In this document: positions 32,476 through 41,571 of the stretch, in pieces
Layout: every line of letters begins with the position of its first letter
How positions within the stretch are numbered: position 1 is the first letter of the stretch
Assembly: GCA_041484195.1 (NCBI GenBank)
Contig: JBGPHC010000029.1
Location: forward strand, 1-56,219
Reading direction: 5' to 3'
Source: PSRI01 sp041484195
Lineage (GTDB): Bacteria > Bacteroidota > Bacteroidia > Chitinophagales > Chitinophagaceae
Length of the DNA stretch: 56,219 nt
Position numbers and translations under genes: made by a program
Notes under the pieces: model-generated
The model's input: only the letters and a program-made list of their open reading frames with translations
Database searches by the model: none
What the model was told of the DNA's origin: nothing

Positions 32476-34986
32476 ATGAAATCAAATACAGATTCTACCA
32501 CCACTAAATGGCCCAATATGAAAGTCTTTTTTACATTTCTAAGCTTGCTATTCGGCAGTTTCTTGCTGTCAGAAATCGTTGTTGCTCAGACCGATTGGCC
32601 CAAGTCTGTAAATGGCCAGGATGGAACTCAGCTTAAGATGTATCAATGGCAGGCCGAATCATTTGAAGGAAACCAGCTGAAGGCCAGGGCCGCATTTTCT
32701 ATTCTCGAAAAAGGAAAAACGGATCCCGTCTTTGGTGTTGCCTGGATCAGTGCGGATGCTGAAACAATCGGCAAACAGGTTGTGGTTCGTTCGGCAAAGG
32801 TAACCGACATCAGATTCCCTGGCGAAGGCGACGATAGCATGGTGGAAGACATTCAATCTACAATTGAGAATGCCATTTCGGAATGGGGAATTTCATTTGC
32901 CCTGAGTGATTTGCAGTCCTCTCTTCAAATGAATGCGAAGCAAAATGAATTGGCAAATAACTTCAATAACAATCCTCCCCAGATCATTTACAATGGGAAG
33001 CCATCCCTACTCGTGCTGATTGATGGAACTCCCCGCGTGGAAATGAATAGTAAACTGGGTATGGAAGCGGTGATCAATACACCATTTACAATTGTAAAGA
33101 ATAACGGTCAATTCTATTTATATGGAGGCAAACACTGGTACAATGCTCCCTCCGCAACCGGACCCTATAGCCTGACCACAAACCCGCCTCAGAAATTATC
33201 AAATATTGAAAAAAATCTCAATGACGCGTCGAATGATAATGGTGCGAAAAAGGAACAAAATGATTATACTATCTCCGATATCATTGTGAGCACGGTACCT
33301 GCTGAACTGATCCAGACCAATGGTGAAGCTGATTTTGCCGCAGTGGAAGGCACGAGCCTGTTATATGTGAGGAATACTGACAATGATATCTTCATGGATG
33401 TTAATTCGCAACAATATTTTGTGTTGCTTTCGGGACGTTGGTACCATTCCAAAACCCTGAACGGCAAATGGCAATATATCGGTTCGGATCAATTGCCGGC
33501 CGACTTTGCAAAGATTCCCGAGGGTTCAGCCAAGGATAATGTGCTTGCCAGCGTGGCCGGAACCGATGAGGCCAAAGATGCCGTGCTGAATGCCGAGCTA
33601 CCTCAAACGGCTAAGGTGGACCGGCACAGCGCCAACGCGGATGTGACTTATGATGGCAACCCCCGCTTTGAGGATATAGAAGGTACCGACATGCAGTATG
33701 CGGTGAATTCGCCCACTTCAGTGATCCTTTACAGAGGAACTTATTACACGGTGGACAATGGTGTATGGTTTCAGTCTTACAACGCCATGGGTCCCTGGGA
33801 AGTGGCAGTAACGCGTCCTTATCCGGTAGCGTTGATCCCTCCCAGTTATCCAGTTTATAACATGAAGTACGTTTACATTTATGATTATACTCCTGACTAT
33901 GTGTATATGGGATATACGCCAGGTTATCTGAATACTTTTATCTATGGTCCAACGATTGTGTATGGAACCGGATATTATTATCAGCCTTGGTATGGCAGAT
34001 ATTACTACCCACGTCCTTATACCTGGGGTTTTGGTATGAGTTACAATCCCCTGATTGGTTGGGGATTCGGCGTCAACTTCTACCAGGGGTGGTTTAATTT
34101 CGGATTTGGTGACTATTATTCCTGGGGTTATGCGGGCTGGGGCGGATGGTGGGGACCTTCTGTGTACAGACCCCAGTACTGTAGAGCGGTTGGGCCTTAC
34201 CGTGGTCATGGCGGATATTATGGAAGAGGTTATTATGGGTATGGCGGAAGAAATACCGTAGTAATGAATAACAATATCAATGTTTATCGTAACAACAATA
34301 TTTATAATCACCGCAGGGATGTAGTGACCCATGATGTCAGGCCAAGTCCTTTTCACAGGAACAGCGGATTTGTTGCAGGAGACAACAATGGGGGAAGGCG
34401 TCCGACACCGGCATTTACCCCGCGGAATGGACAAAACAATGGCGGGAACCCGACAGTTAATCCGTCGAATAATGGGCGGAGACCGGCTTTCGGAGGGCGT
34501 TCGGCCACACCTGGAACCAATCCCGGAAGAAGTACCGACAAGCCAGTAAATAATAATGGAGCCAGGAGATTTGGTCCTGCAAATAGTGTGCCTTCTGAAC
34601 ACCGGATTGCTCCGGCCCAGAATGACTATAGGAGGCCTACAACTATCTTCAATGGGCAGAGGCAAAATCAAAGCCCCAGACAAATAACGCCGAGGCAACA
34701 ACCTCAGGATAATCCAGGAAGAGTGAGGGAGATGCCCAGGTCAAACCAGGTAACGCCCAGGCAGCAACCTGCGCATCAAAATAATCCTGGAAGAGTGAGG
34801 GAAATGCCCAGGCCAACCCAAGAAACTCCCAGACAGCAACCTGCCCGGAGTTTTAGTCCGGCTCGCTCAGCGCCACAATCTGCGCCCAGGTCAATTAGTG
34901 GAGGAGCCAGGGAAGGAGGAAGCCCGGGACGGGCATCAGGCGGACAATCGGGAGGCGGAGAACGCCAATTTCATGGAAGAAAATAA
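32476..34986 (+). CDS. large secreted repeat protein, Gly/Tyr-rich and Pro/Arg/Gln-rich, function unknown
   Basis: The 836-residue protein has a signal peptide beginning either at residue 1 or at Met15 (MKVFFTFLSLLFGSFLLSE, ATG 32518) and ending VVAQ. Three internal repeats end in similar WYxS-x-GPW motifs: HWYNAPSATGPY (about 222), RWYHSKTLNGKW (about 322) and VWFQSYNAMGPW (about 430). A strand of Tyr, Trp and Gly (about 470-600) follows, with GWGGWWGPSVYRP. The C-terminal third is Asn/Pro/Gln/Arg-rich, with a repeated PGRVREMPR and TPRQQPA. No enzyme family is recognised. It looks like an exported envelope or adhesive protein. A strong terminator follows. Confidence 0.75.
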   Translation: MKSNTDSTTTKWPNMKVFFTFLSLLFGSFLLSEIVVAQTDWPKSVNGQDGTQLKMYQWQAESFEGNQLKARAAFSILEKGKTDPVFGVAWISADAETIGKQVVVRSAKVTDIRFPGEGDDSMVEDIQSTIENAISEWGISFALSDLQSSLQMNAKQNELANNFNNNPPQIIYNGKPSLLVLIDGTPRVEMNSKLGMEAVINTPFTIVKNNGQFYLYGGKHWYNAPSATGPYSLTTNPPQKLSNIEKNLNDASNDNGAKKEQNDYTISDIIVSTVPAELIQTNGEADFAAVEGTSLLYVRNTDNDIFMDVNSQQYFVLLSGRWYHSKTLNGKWQYIGSDQLPADFAKIPEGSAKDNVLASVAGTDEAKDAVLNAELPQTAKVDRHSANADVTYDGNPRFEDIEGTDMQYAVNSPTSVILYRGTYYTVDNGVWFQSYNAMGPWEVAVTRPYPVALIPPSYPVYNMKYVYIYDYTPDYVYMGYTPGYLNTFIYGPTIVYGTGYYYQPWYGRYYYPRPYTWGFGMSYNPLIGWGFGVNFYQGWFNFGFGDYYSWGYAGWGGWWGPSVYRPQYCRAVGPYRGHGGYYGRGYYGYGGRNTVVMNNNINVYRNNNIYNHRRDVVTHDVRPSPFHRNSGFVAGDNNGGRRPTPAFTPRNGQNNGGNPTVNPSNNGRRPAFGGRSATPGTNPGRSTDKPVNNNGARRFGPANSVPSEHRIAPAQNDYRRPTTIFNGQRQNQSPRQITPRQQPQDNPGRVREMPRSNQVTPRQQPAHQNNPGRVREMPRPTQETPRQQPARSFSPARSAPQSAPRSISGGAREGGSPGRASGGQSGGGERQFHGRK

Positions 34987-35014
34987 TGGAATTATATACC
35001 TGTTATATGTTCAG

Positions 35015-35048
35015 AAGGAGAAATAATCACTAATTTATTTCTCCTTTT
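35015..35048 (+). terminator. terminator after the secreted repeat protein
   Basis: AAGGAGAAATAA (35015-35026) and TTATTTCTCCTT (35035-35046) form a perfect 12-bp stem with an 8-nt loop, followed by TT. Confidence 0.78.
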
Positions 35049-35090
35049 GATTTAATGCCAATTAAGATAATTAATCAGCATGGCTCAATT

Positions 35091-35098
35091 TATTTTTG
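35091..35098 (+). promoter_or_regulatory. -7 box of the hydroxylase gene
   Basis: TATTTTTG matches TAnnTTTG exactly, 38 bases before the ATG at 35137. No clear -33 element. Confidence 0.4.
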
Positions 35099-35136
35099 AA
35101 TAGATATCCTGAAATTATTGAAACCGCAATCAAACC

Positions 35137-35928
35137 ATGCATTGGGCCAATTATTTTCACATGATGCAGCACGTGGCGACAAGATACTTCGCCATGGCAG
35201 GCCTGGCATTCCTGCTGTTCTATGTCTTGTTCAGGAATCAAACGAAATTCAGGAAAATACAGCCCGGCTTCCCAAAGCTTCATGATTATTGGCGGGAAAT
35301 TGCCTATTCGACTATCGCAATGGCCATATTCGCTATGGTGCCACTGGTCATTCTCCACAGTCCTGTCATTGCTCTGCACACCACATACTATACCCATATT
35401 GAAGACCATGGATGGCTCTATTTCTACCTCGCATTCCCAATCATGTTCTTAGTCCACGACTGCTATTTTTATTGGACACACAGACTCATGCATAACAGGA
35501 TCTTGTTCAGGAGGGTACACCTCATTCACCACCGGTCCACCAATCCAACTCCATGGGCCGCCTATTCATTTCATCCCCTTGAATCCATCATCGAAGCAGG
35601 CATCTTCCCGGTATTCCTATTCACCATCCCTATTCACACATTGCATATCACCATTTTCTTCCTGATCATGATCATTTATAACGTGTATGGACACTTGGGA
35701 TATGAACTCTATCCGAAAGGATTCAACAGGCACTGGCTGGGTAAGTGGATCAATACTTCCGTCAGTCATAATCTGCACCACCAGTTTTTCTCAGGTAACT
35801 ATGGGCTATACTTCACTATTTGGGACAGGATGATGGGCACCCTGAAGCCCGACTATGACCAGAGGTTTGAAGGCGCTACTGAAGGAACTAACCCCGAACA
35901 ATCTATCAGGAGTCAATCCGACTCTTGA
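35137..35928 (+). CDS. sterol desaturase / fatty acid hydroxylase-family membrane enzyme
   Basis: This 263-residue integral membrane di-iron hydroxylase introduces OH or a double bond into a lipid. Hydrophobic segments lie near 15-30, 60-80, 95-110 and 165-190. The histidine clusters that bind two irons are HDCYFYWTHRLMH (near 107-119), HLIHHRS (near 128-134) and HNLHHQF (near 210-216). The substrate cannot be read from sequence; carotenoids, sphingolipids, ether lipids or fatty acids are all used by family members. It stands alone between opposite-facing genes. Confidence 0.9.
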   Translation: MHWANYFHMMQHVATRYFAMAGLAFLLFYVLFRNQTKFRKIQPGFPKLHDYWREIAYSTIAMAIFAMVPLVILHSPVIALHTTYYTHIEDHGWLYFYLAFPIMFLVHDCYFYWTHRLMHNRILFRRVHLIHHRSTNPTPWAAYSFHPLESIIEAGIFPVFLFTIPIHTLHITIFFLIMIIYNVYGHLGYELYPKGFNRHWLGKWINTSVSHNLHHQFFSGNYGLYFTIWDRMMGTLKPDYDQRFEGATEGTNPEQSIRSQSDS

Positions 35929-35984
35929 ATAGGGGGTGGTCATTCAGAGAGCATTATAGTTCTTGAATTCGTCATTGACTATTT

Positions 35985-36743
35985 TCAGAATATAGATTCA
36001 TTGGCAAATGCCATTTTCACGAATGCCTCACCGGCCTTAACTCCAATCTCTCTGCCGCGGAATTCTTCCATGGCCGCGTGGCCGCAACTGTAGATGCCCG
36101 GCGGGTCCTGGCTCATATGACAATACAAGGCCTTCTTTTTCTGCTCCTGGGTAATGCTGATATCAACATAATCAGTTGGCCGGAAAATTTGAGTTTGCTC
36201 ACCTGTGCATACTTCATAAAAATAAAGTGAAAATGATCTTTGCATCCGGAAATAAGCTTGTTGTGTTAGCAGGCTTGCCGCCTGGTGATCTTTGTGCGTA
36301 TCGAGCGGCCATTGGGTAAAGACCAGATCCGGCTTTTCCGCCTCCAGTAATTGTTGCATTTTACGAATCCATTCTGCATTCACTACCGTATCACCATCAA
36401 TCTGACCCGCAAAGACCGGTTTCGTATTCAGTATTGCGCATGCTGCTTCGGCTTCCTTTGTTCTGATTGCAGCGGCTTCTGCGTTTGTCTTTCCCGGAAT
36501 ACCGGCTTCGCCTCTGGTGAGGTAGATAATGGTTACTGCATGTCCCGCAGCCGCCAGCCTTGCAAGGGTTCCACCGCAACCGCTTTCAGGGTCATCGGGA
36601 TGGCCGCCAACACATACAATTTTTCTGGATTTTCCTTCGAAGATCTGTGAACTCTTCAATAAATATGCAGGCAGTGTGAGCATTCCTGCTCCCGCCAGAC
36701 CATTTTGTACGAAGTTTCGCCGGGAAATATTTTTAGGTTTCAT
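35985..36743 (-). CDS. PIG-L/LmbE-family deacetylase with Tat-like signal
   Basis: The 252-residue protein belongs to the zinc-dependent LmbE/PIG-L deacetylases of N-acetyl sugars. The metal-binding motif HPDD is in VGGHPDDPESG near 43-53, and a second His cluster HKDHQAAS lies near 148-155. The N-terminus SRRNFVQNG followed by a hydrophobic stretch is a twin-arginine export signal, so the folded enzyme is exported. It is 59 bp downstream of the PI-PLC-like gene and probably in the same operon (M1 peptidase, PI-PLC-like, PIG-L). Confidence 0.88.
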   Translation of the reverse strand: MKPKNISRRNFVQNGLAGAGMLTLPAYLLKSSQIFEGKSRKIVCVGGHPDDPESGCGGTLARLAAAGHAVTIIYLTRGEAGIPGKTNAEAAAIRTKEAEAACAILNTKPVFAGQIDGDTVVNAEWIRKMQQLLEAEKPDLVFTQWPLDTHKDHQAASLLTQQAYFRMQRSFSLYFYEVCTGEQTQIFRPTDYVDISITQEQKKKALYCHMSQDPPGIYSCGHAAMEEFRGREIGVKAGEAFVKMAFANESIF

Positions 36744-36802
36744 GATATGGATTGTTTGTTCTAAGTATTACTATTTACTCCGGAATTTTACGTGGGATTA
36801 AA

Positions 36803-37546
36803 TTATCTGAAGAATTTTCTGCAAGCTTCCACCCGATCGGTATTGATGATATCAACGCCAGCCTGCTGCAACATCATCCAGCCATTTTCCGAATCCGGTG
36901 TCGCCCAAAATCTTACCAGTTTGCCTGATTGATGCACCTGTTGAATTATATTTTTTAACCGGGTCCAATCTGTCGGATCCGCCCCGTTCACATAGTCCTT
37001 GAAATTTCCGCTGATGAAAGCCACCCGAAGGATCTGATTCGCATCATAGGATTCTTCGGGCCTGCCGTCAAAATAAATATATCGGGGATAGCTGTTCCAG
37101 TCCGCAATTTTCCCCCTCGCTCCGCTAATGACAATTTGAACGGCTTTTCTGTTAAGGCTCCTGTCAAAATATTGCCTGACAGGCTCCAACATCTTCACCA
37201 ATTCCTTTAAGGCCTCCTCGGCATTTGTCTTGATATCTATCATTAATGTCACGGCATAGCCCGTATCTGGCGAGACCGATCCATTATTTTTTATGAATAG
37301 ATCCAGCAGCGGCCGGATATACATTGATTCCAGGGTTTTACTGTGATCGATCTCCTGCATTGCATGCGCCACGAATAATTGACCATCTAAAAGAAGAACA
37401 TCTGCCTCCAGTGAATACACTTTATTCTCCAAGGCATTGTACAGGGGTTTGGATTTTTCATAGTCGTTATGAGCGTGAATGAACACTTGTGCCCTGGCCG
37501 CTTGAAAAATAAAAAGAATGATCCCGATCAGTATGGCCCTGGTCAT
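36803..37546 (-). CDS. secreted PI-PLC/GDPD-like phosphodiesterase
   Basis: The 247-residue protein has a signal peptide ending ARAQ and the TIM-barrel phosphodiesterase signature. HAHNDYEKSKPLYNAL (near 24-39) carries the first catalytic His, EADVLLLDGQLFVAH (near 48-62) carries the metal-binding acids and second His, and LMIDIK is a barrel strand. The C-terminal VDIINTDRVE is GDPD-like. Its ATG overlaps the stop of the upstream M1 peptidase by four bases (37543-37546). Substrate is likely a phosphodiester lipid or glycerol compound. Confidence 0.82.
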   Translation of the reverse strand: MTRAILIGIILFIFQAARAQVFIHAHNDYEKSKPLYNALENKVYSLEADVLLLDGQLFVAHAMQEIDHSKTLESMYIRPLLDLFIKNNGSVSPDTGYAVTLMIDIKTNAEEALKELVKMLEPVRQYFDRSLNRKAVQIVISGARGKIADWNSYPRYIYFDGRPEESYDANQILRVAFISGNFKDYVNGADPTDWTRLKNIIQQVHQSGKLVRFWATPDSENGWMMLQQAGVDIINTDRVEACRKFFR

Positions 37547-39135
37547 TCCAGAATTATTTTTTTCAGGTAATACACTGACGGGTCAATGATGGGAATGGTC
37601 TTGCTAACCACCGTGAGGCCTTTTTGGTCCAGCATCATTTTATGGGAGCCTGAGTCGGTGACAATTTCCATCGGCAACTGCATATCCAGGTTCAAAATTT
37701 TCACAAGGAATTTTTCATCATCCGTTTGTTTCACGCTTATTTCCAGCTTCTGCACGGTTCTCAGATAAAAATCGAAAAAGAGTTTCAGGTTTTTGCCTGA
37801 TTCCTTGCTGAAGAACTGTTCTACGTCATTTGTTGTGACCTGGTTATCGTAAGTATAACGTGGATCGGTTGCGAATTTCTTCAGGGTGGGGAAAAAAATC
37901 CCGTCGCCCAGGACATAGCGTAGCGAGTGCATGAAGAAGGCGCCCTTCCCATAAATGTCAGGATGGTAAGCTTCATCTTCCGTCACATTGCTGTCGCCCA
38001 ATACTACCGGTTTCAGATTGCGAATAGTCCTGGCCGTGCGTTGCATTCTTTTCAAGTAGGCTTCTTCGCCTTCTGCTTCACGCGTAAAAAGTGCATCCCC
38101 GAAGCTGCAGATGCCTTCCTGGATCCAATATTGACTCCAATCCTTTGCAGTAATCTTATTGCCCCACCATTCATGGCCGAACTCATGGTGCATGAGCCAA
38201 TCAAAATCCTTTCCACCCACGATCGTGTATCTGAATTTATTGCCATACGCGTTCATTGTTTGGTGTTCCATGCCCAGATGAGGTGTTTCACAAATGCCAA
38301 TTTTTTCTTTGACCCAGGGGTATTCACCAAAATATTTTTCCTGCATGTGTACGGTCCTCTCCAGGATGTCGAGCTGATTCTCTCCTTTGTTGGCATGCTC
38401 TTCCAACACATAGAATTGCATGGGCACTGTATTTCCGTTGATGGTGGTGTAGGGTCGGCTGACTACTTTGTATTTACCAATATTGAAGAGGATGCTGTAA
38501 TTATTGATGCTATAGTTGGTCTTCCAGTGGAAAGTTGACTGATTCTTTTTTGTCTTCACGCTCTGGAGCAGGCCGGGTCCCGCCACCACCAGTCCTTTGG
38601 GCACGGTGATGATCAGATCGGCTCCTTCATTGGGCTCATCGCTGGGATGATCTTTACATGGAAAAAAAATCTTTCCTCCTTCCCCTTCGCTGGTGATGGC
38701 CACCCATGGATTGCCAGTGGAATCCCTGGCCCATGTGAATCCACCATCCCAGGGAGGGCGTGCGGCTACACCGGGTTTCCCTGCATATTGAACTTTCACT
38801 TTGACTCGGCCGGCGCTTAATTCTGTGGGAGTCGTTATACGAAGCAGGTCACTGTCATGGGTAAATGGTGTTTGTTTTCCATTCACCCAAACTCTGTCAA
38901 CTTTCATCAGGTGCACCAAATCGAGAAGCACTGTACTGGCAGGCTGGAGCAAAATGAAATCGATCTCAGTGTATCCATCAATGGTTTGTTGGTCAAGATC
39001 AATATGCAGGTCAAGGGTATAATGCCTGATATCCATGTTTGCCTGTTCAGGTTTGAGTTTACCTCCGGAGATCAGATTTTGTGATTGGGAAGCTGTAAAT
39101 GATATCAAAAGAAAAAATAAGAAGAGGGGGCGCAT
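37543..39135 (-). CDS. M1-family metallo-aminopeptidase, exported
   Basis: This 530-residue gluzincin has a signal peptide at about 1-19. The N-terminal beta domain (about 35-235) is followed by the catalytic domain. The exopeptidase motif appears as GMEHQ near residue 288, the zinc motif HEFGH at 317-321, and the third ligand Glu340 in QYWIQEG. It lacks the large C-terminal helical domain of long M1 enzymes, as is common in Bacteroidota. It leads a minus-strand set of three exported hydrolases. Confidence 0.92.
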   Translation of the reverse strand: MRPLFLFFLLISFTASQSQNLISGGKLKPEQANMDIRHYTLDLHIDLDQQTIDGYTEIDFILLQPASTVLLDLVHLMKVDRVWVNGKQTPFTHDSDLLRITTPTELSAGRVKVKVQYAGKPGVAARPPWDGGFTWARDSTGNPWVAITSEGEGGKIFFPCKDHPSDEPNEGADLIITVPKGLVVAGPGLLQSVKTKKNQSTFHWKTNYSINNYSILFNIGKYKVVSRPYTTINGNTVPMQFYVLEEHANKGENQLDILERTVHMQEKYFGEYPWVKEKIGICETPHLGMEHQTMNAYGNKFRYTIVGGKDFDWLMHHEFGHEWWGNKITAKDWSQYWIQEGICSFGDALFTREAEGEEAYLKRMQRTARTIRNLKPVVLGDSNVTEDEAYHPDIYGKGAFFMHSLRYVLGDGIFFPTLKKFATDPRYTYDNQVTTNDVEQFFSKESGKNLKLFFDFYLRTVQKLEISVKQTDDEKFLVKILNLDMQLPMEIVTDSGSHKMMLDQKGLTVVSKTIPIIDPSVYYLKKIILE

Positions 39136-39353
39136 AGCAATTGTTTATTTGAAGATAGGATTTTCGCGCATAAAAAAAATCTGTCATATCTGGGCAGATC
39201 AGCCATTCTGCACTAATTTTCTCGCTTAATTTTATCATTAATCATGTGAGATCATAAAAATTCAGCACGATAATTGTCTACCAGTATCGATAAATATCAA
39301 TGATGCTATATCTTTACAGCATCTTTAAACCCAACATCTTAAAACAATTCCAT

Positions 39354-40223
39354 ATGAAGTTCAAAAATCTAGTCTTTGCCAGTCTGTCCTCATTGCTTCT
39401 ATTTTCCTGCGTAAGCAGTAAGAAATTCAAAGCTGCCCAAGCCAAGTACGATGAGTTGAGTGCAGCACACACCAAACTGCAGGGCGATCTGAAAGGTTGT
39501 GAAGATGAAAAAGCTGATCAGGTGCGCAAGGTGACTTCTTTGCAAAATGACATTGATGGCCTGAACAAGCAAATCGCATTTCTGAAAGAGAATAATACAC
39601 AGGCACTGAGGCAGCTTCAGGATTTATCCGTGATCTCCAGTTCCCAGGCAGAAAGCATCAAGAAATCGTTGGAAAATATTGGCGCTAAAGATGCCTATAT
39701 CCAGGACCTGCAGACTGCCATGGCGCGCAAGGATTCTTTGAATATGGCACTCGTGATGAATCTGAAAGGAGCCATCGGAAACCTCGATGATAAAGACATC
39801 AACATCAAAGTTGACAAAGGCGTAGTATATATTGACATTTCTGATAAGCTCTTATTCAAGAGCGGTAGCTACACGGTTACCGACAAAGCCAAGGAAGTGT
39901 TGGGGAAAGTTGCCCAGGTATTGAAGAATCAGCCTGATATCGAATTCTTGGTTGAAGGACATACAGATAATGTTCCTTATAAATCAAATGCCATATTGCT
40001 CGACAACTGGGATCTGAGTGTTAAGAGAGCCACTTCTGTTGTGAGAATTTTGCAAAAACAATATGGTCTCGATCCCGCTAAGATGGCCGCTTCTGGTCGC
40101 AGTGAATATAAACCCCTCGAAGACAATAGCACAGTTGATGGAAAGGCTGCCAATCGCAGGACCAGGATCGTTATTCTGCCCCAGTTGGATCAATTCTTCA
40201 AATTGTTGGAGACCAAAAAATAA
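39354..40223 (+). CDS. OmpA-family outer-membrane lipoprotein
   Basis: The 289-residue protein starts at ATG 39354 with a lipoprotein signal ending LFSC (Cys19). A long coiled-coil region (about 25-140) follows: KAAQAKYDELSAAHTKLQG, DIDGLNKQIAFLKENN. The C-terminal OmpA peptidoglycan-binding domain (about 160-280) has the family features LLFKSGSYTVTDKAKEVL, VEGHTDNVPY and ANRRTRIVILP. It links outer membrane to peptidoglycan. It ends at a strong, two-way terminator. Confidence 0.93.
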   Translation: MKFKNLVFASLSSLLLFSCVSSKKFKAAQAKYDELSAAHTKLQGDLKGCEDEKADQVRKVTSLQNDIDGLNKQIAFLKENNTQALRQLQDLSVISSSQAESIKKSLENIGAKDAYIQDLQTAMARKDSLNMALVMNLKGAIGNLDDKDINIKVDKGVVYIDISDKLLFKSGSYTVTDKAKEVLGKVAQVLKNQPDIEFLVEGHTDNVPYKSNAILLDNWDLSVKRATSVVRILQKQYGLDPAKMAASGRSEYKPLEDNSTVDGKAANRRTRIVILPQLDQFFKLLETKK

Positions 40224-40252
40224 TATTTGCTCCTGTTAGGATAAAATTTAAT

Positions 40253-40290
40253 AAAACCATCCGCCAACTGGCGGATGGTTTTATTTTTTT
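40253..40290 (+). terminator. terminator between ompA-like and FabH-like genes, probably two-way
   Basis: AAAACCATCCGCCA (40253-40266) and TGGCGGATGGTTTT (40269-40282) make a perfect 14-bp stem with a 2-nt centre, then a T-run to 40290. A-rich sequence on the other side could serve the convergent minus-strand FabH-like gene. Its core CCGCCAACTGGCGG is the reverse complement of the palindrome in the right-edge array. Confidence 0.85.
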
Positions 40291-40335
40291 ACAGTCTTAT
40301 TCAGAGTTTGATTTTAAGAGTAGAGAAAATTCTAT

Positions 40336-41409
40336 TCATACCCTATAGCAAACGGCATTGATATTCATGCCGGCTCCTACCGAAGCAAACAGCACCACAT
40401 CTCCGCTCTGAAGTTGATGTTTCGTCTCAAGACCTTTGCGTACCAGGTCGTATAAGGTGGGAATCGTCGCCACTGAGCTATTTCCAAGCCAGTGAATACT
40501 CATGGGCATGATATCTTCCGGAACTTCATTGATTCCGTAAAGCTTATAGAGATTTCGAATAATGCCCTCATCCATTTTTTCGTTGGCCTGGTGGATGAAT
40601 ATTTTTGTCAGGTCTTTGATATCAACACCGCTCTTATCCAGGCAATCCTTCATGGCTTGAGGTACGTGTTTGACCGCGTATTCATACACTTTCCGCCCCT
40701 TCATTTTAATATAGCGGATGCGCGGGTCGCTACCGGGAAAATTAGATTTGCCCATGTAAATATAATTAGCTTCCTCGCCCGCATGAGACTGGACGCTTGC
40801 TCCTAAAATGCCACTTCCGTTTTCGGGTACTTCTTTATATTCCAGGACGCAGGCGCCTGCCCCATCGCTAAAGATCATGCTGTCGCGGTCATACATGTCC
40901 AGCACCCTTGAAAGTGTCTCGGTTCCGATCACAAGGCATTTCTTTGCCACGCCGGCTTTAAAAAATGCGTCTGCCTGAATCAGGCCCTGCACCCAACCCG
41001 GACAACCGAATAGAATATCGTACGGGATGCAATTGGGATTTCTGATGCCCAGCCCATGCTTTACGCGGCTGGCCAGGGATGGCACTCCATCGCTTTGTAT
41101 AGTGTGTTTGATCACATTCCCGAAATTCTGGGCCACGATGATCTGATCTAATGATTCCGGATCAACCTTACTGTCTTGTATAGCTGCTTTAGCCGCCAGG
41201 ATCGCAAGGTCAGACGAATTCATATCGACAGGAGCATACCGGCGTTCAGCAATCCCAGTAATCATTCTGAATTTTTCCACGATCTCCTCAGGAGGCGCTG
41301 CAATTCTGGATTGATCCTCGGCATAAAAGTTATGGATGGTAAAATCACGATTCGACTTTATTTCTGAAGGGATCATGCAACCTGTTCCGGTAATAACAGA
41401 ACGATTCAT
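40336..41409 (-). CDS. 3-oxoacyl-ACP synthase III-family protein (FabH-like)
   Basis: This 357-residue thiolase-fold condensing enzyme has the catalytic triad Cys136 (FGCPGWVQG), His273 (FIHQANEK) and Asn310 (WLGNSSVATIP). FabH-type enzymes start fatty acid chains from acyl-CoA, while related ones act in head-to-head condensation or specialised lipid synthesis. No acyl carrier protein or fab gene is next to it, so it may be a paralogue rather than the housekeeping FabH. It has its own -7 box at 41459-41466. Confidence 0.88.
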   Translation of the reverse strand: MNRSVITGTGCMIPSEIKSNRDFTIHNFYAEDQSRIAAPPEEIVEKFRMITGIAERRYAPVDMNSSDLAILAAKAAIQDSKVDPESLDQIIVAQNFGNVIKHTIQSDGVPSLASRVKHGLGIRNPNCIPYDILFGCPGWVQGLIQADAFFKAGVAKKCLVIGTETLSRVLDMYDRDSMIFSDGAGACVLEYKEVPENGSGILGASVQSHAGEEANYIYMGKSNFPGSDPRIRYIKMKGRKVYEYAVKHVPQAMKDCLDKSGVDIKDLTKIFIHQANEKMDEGIIRNLYKLYGINEVPEDIMPMSIHWLGNSSVATIPTLYDLVRKGLETKHQLQSGDVVLFASVGAGMNINAVCYRV

Positions 41410-41458
41410 ATTTTATAAAACCGCGGTTTAAGATTAAGTAATAAATGACCGACGCTCT

Positions 41459-41466
41459 CAAATATA
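41459..41466 (-). promoter_or_regulatory. -7 box of the FabH-like gene
   Basis: The minus strand reads TATATTTG, an exact TAnnTTTG match, 49 bases upstream of the ATG. Confidence 0.5.
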
Positions 41467-41571
41467 ACTATTATCGGAAATGAAAGTTTAGTCATGGTTC
41501 AGGAAATAGCCAGGTTTTGGATTTCGAGGATTCGTGAATATTGCGGTGGGTTTTGGCTGTTATGAGGTAAA

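Noticed and set aside
33718..34701. 327-codon minus-strand frame opposite the secreted repeat protein
   Set aside because: It is a by-product of the low-complexity Gly/Tyr/Asn coding sequence; the plus-strand frame has the signal peptide and ordered repeats.
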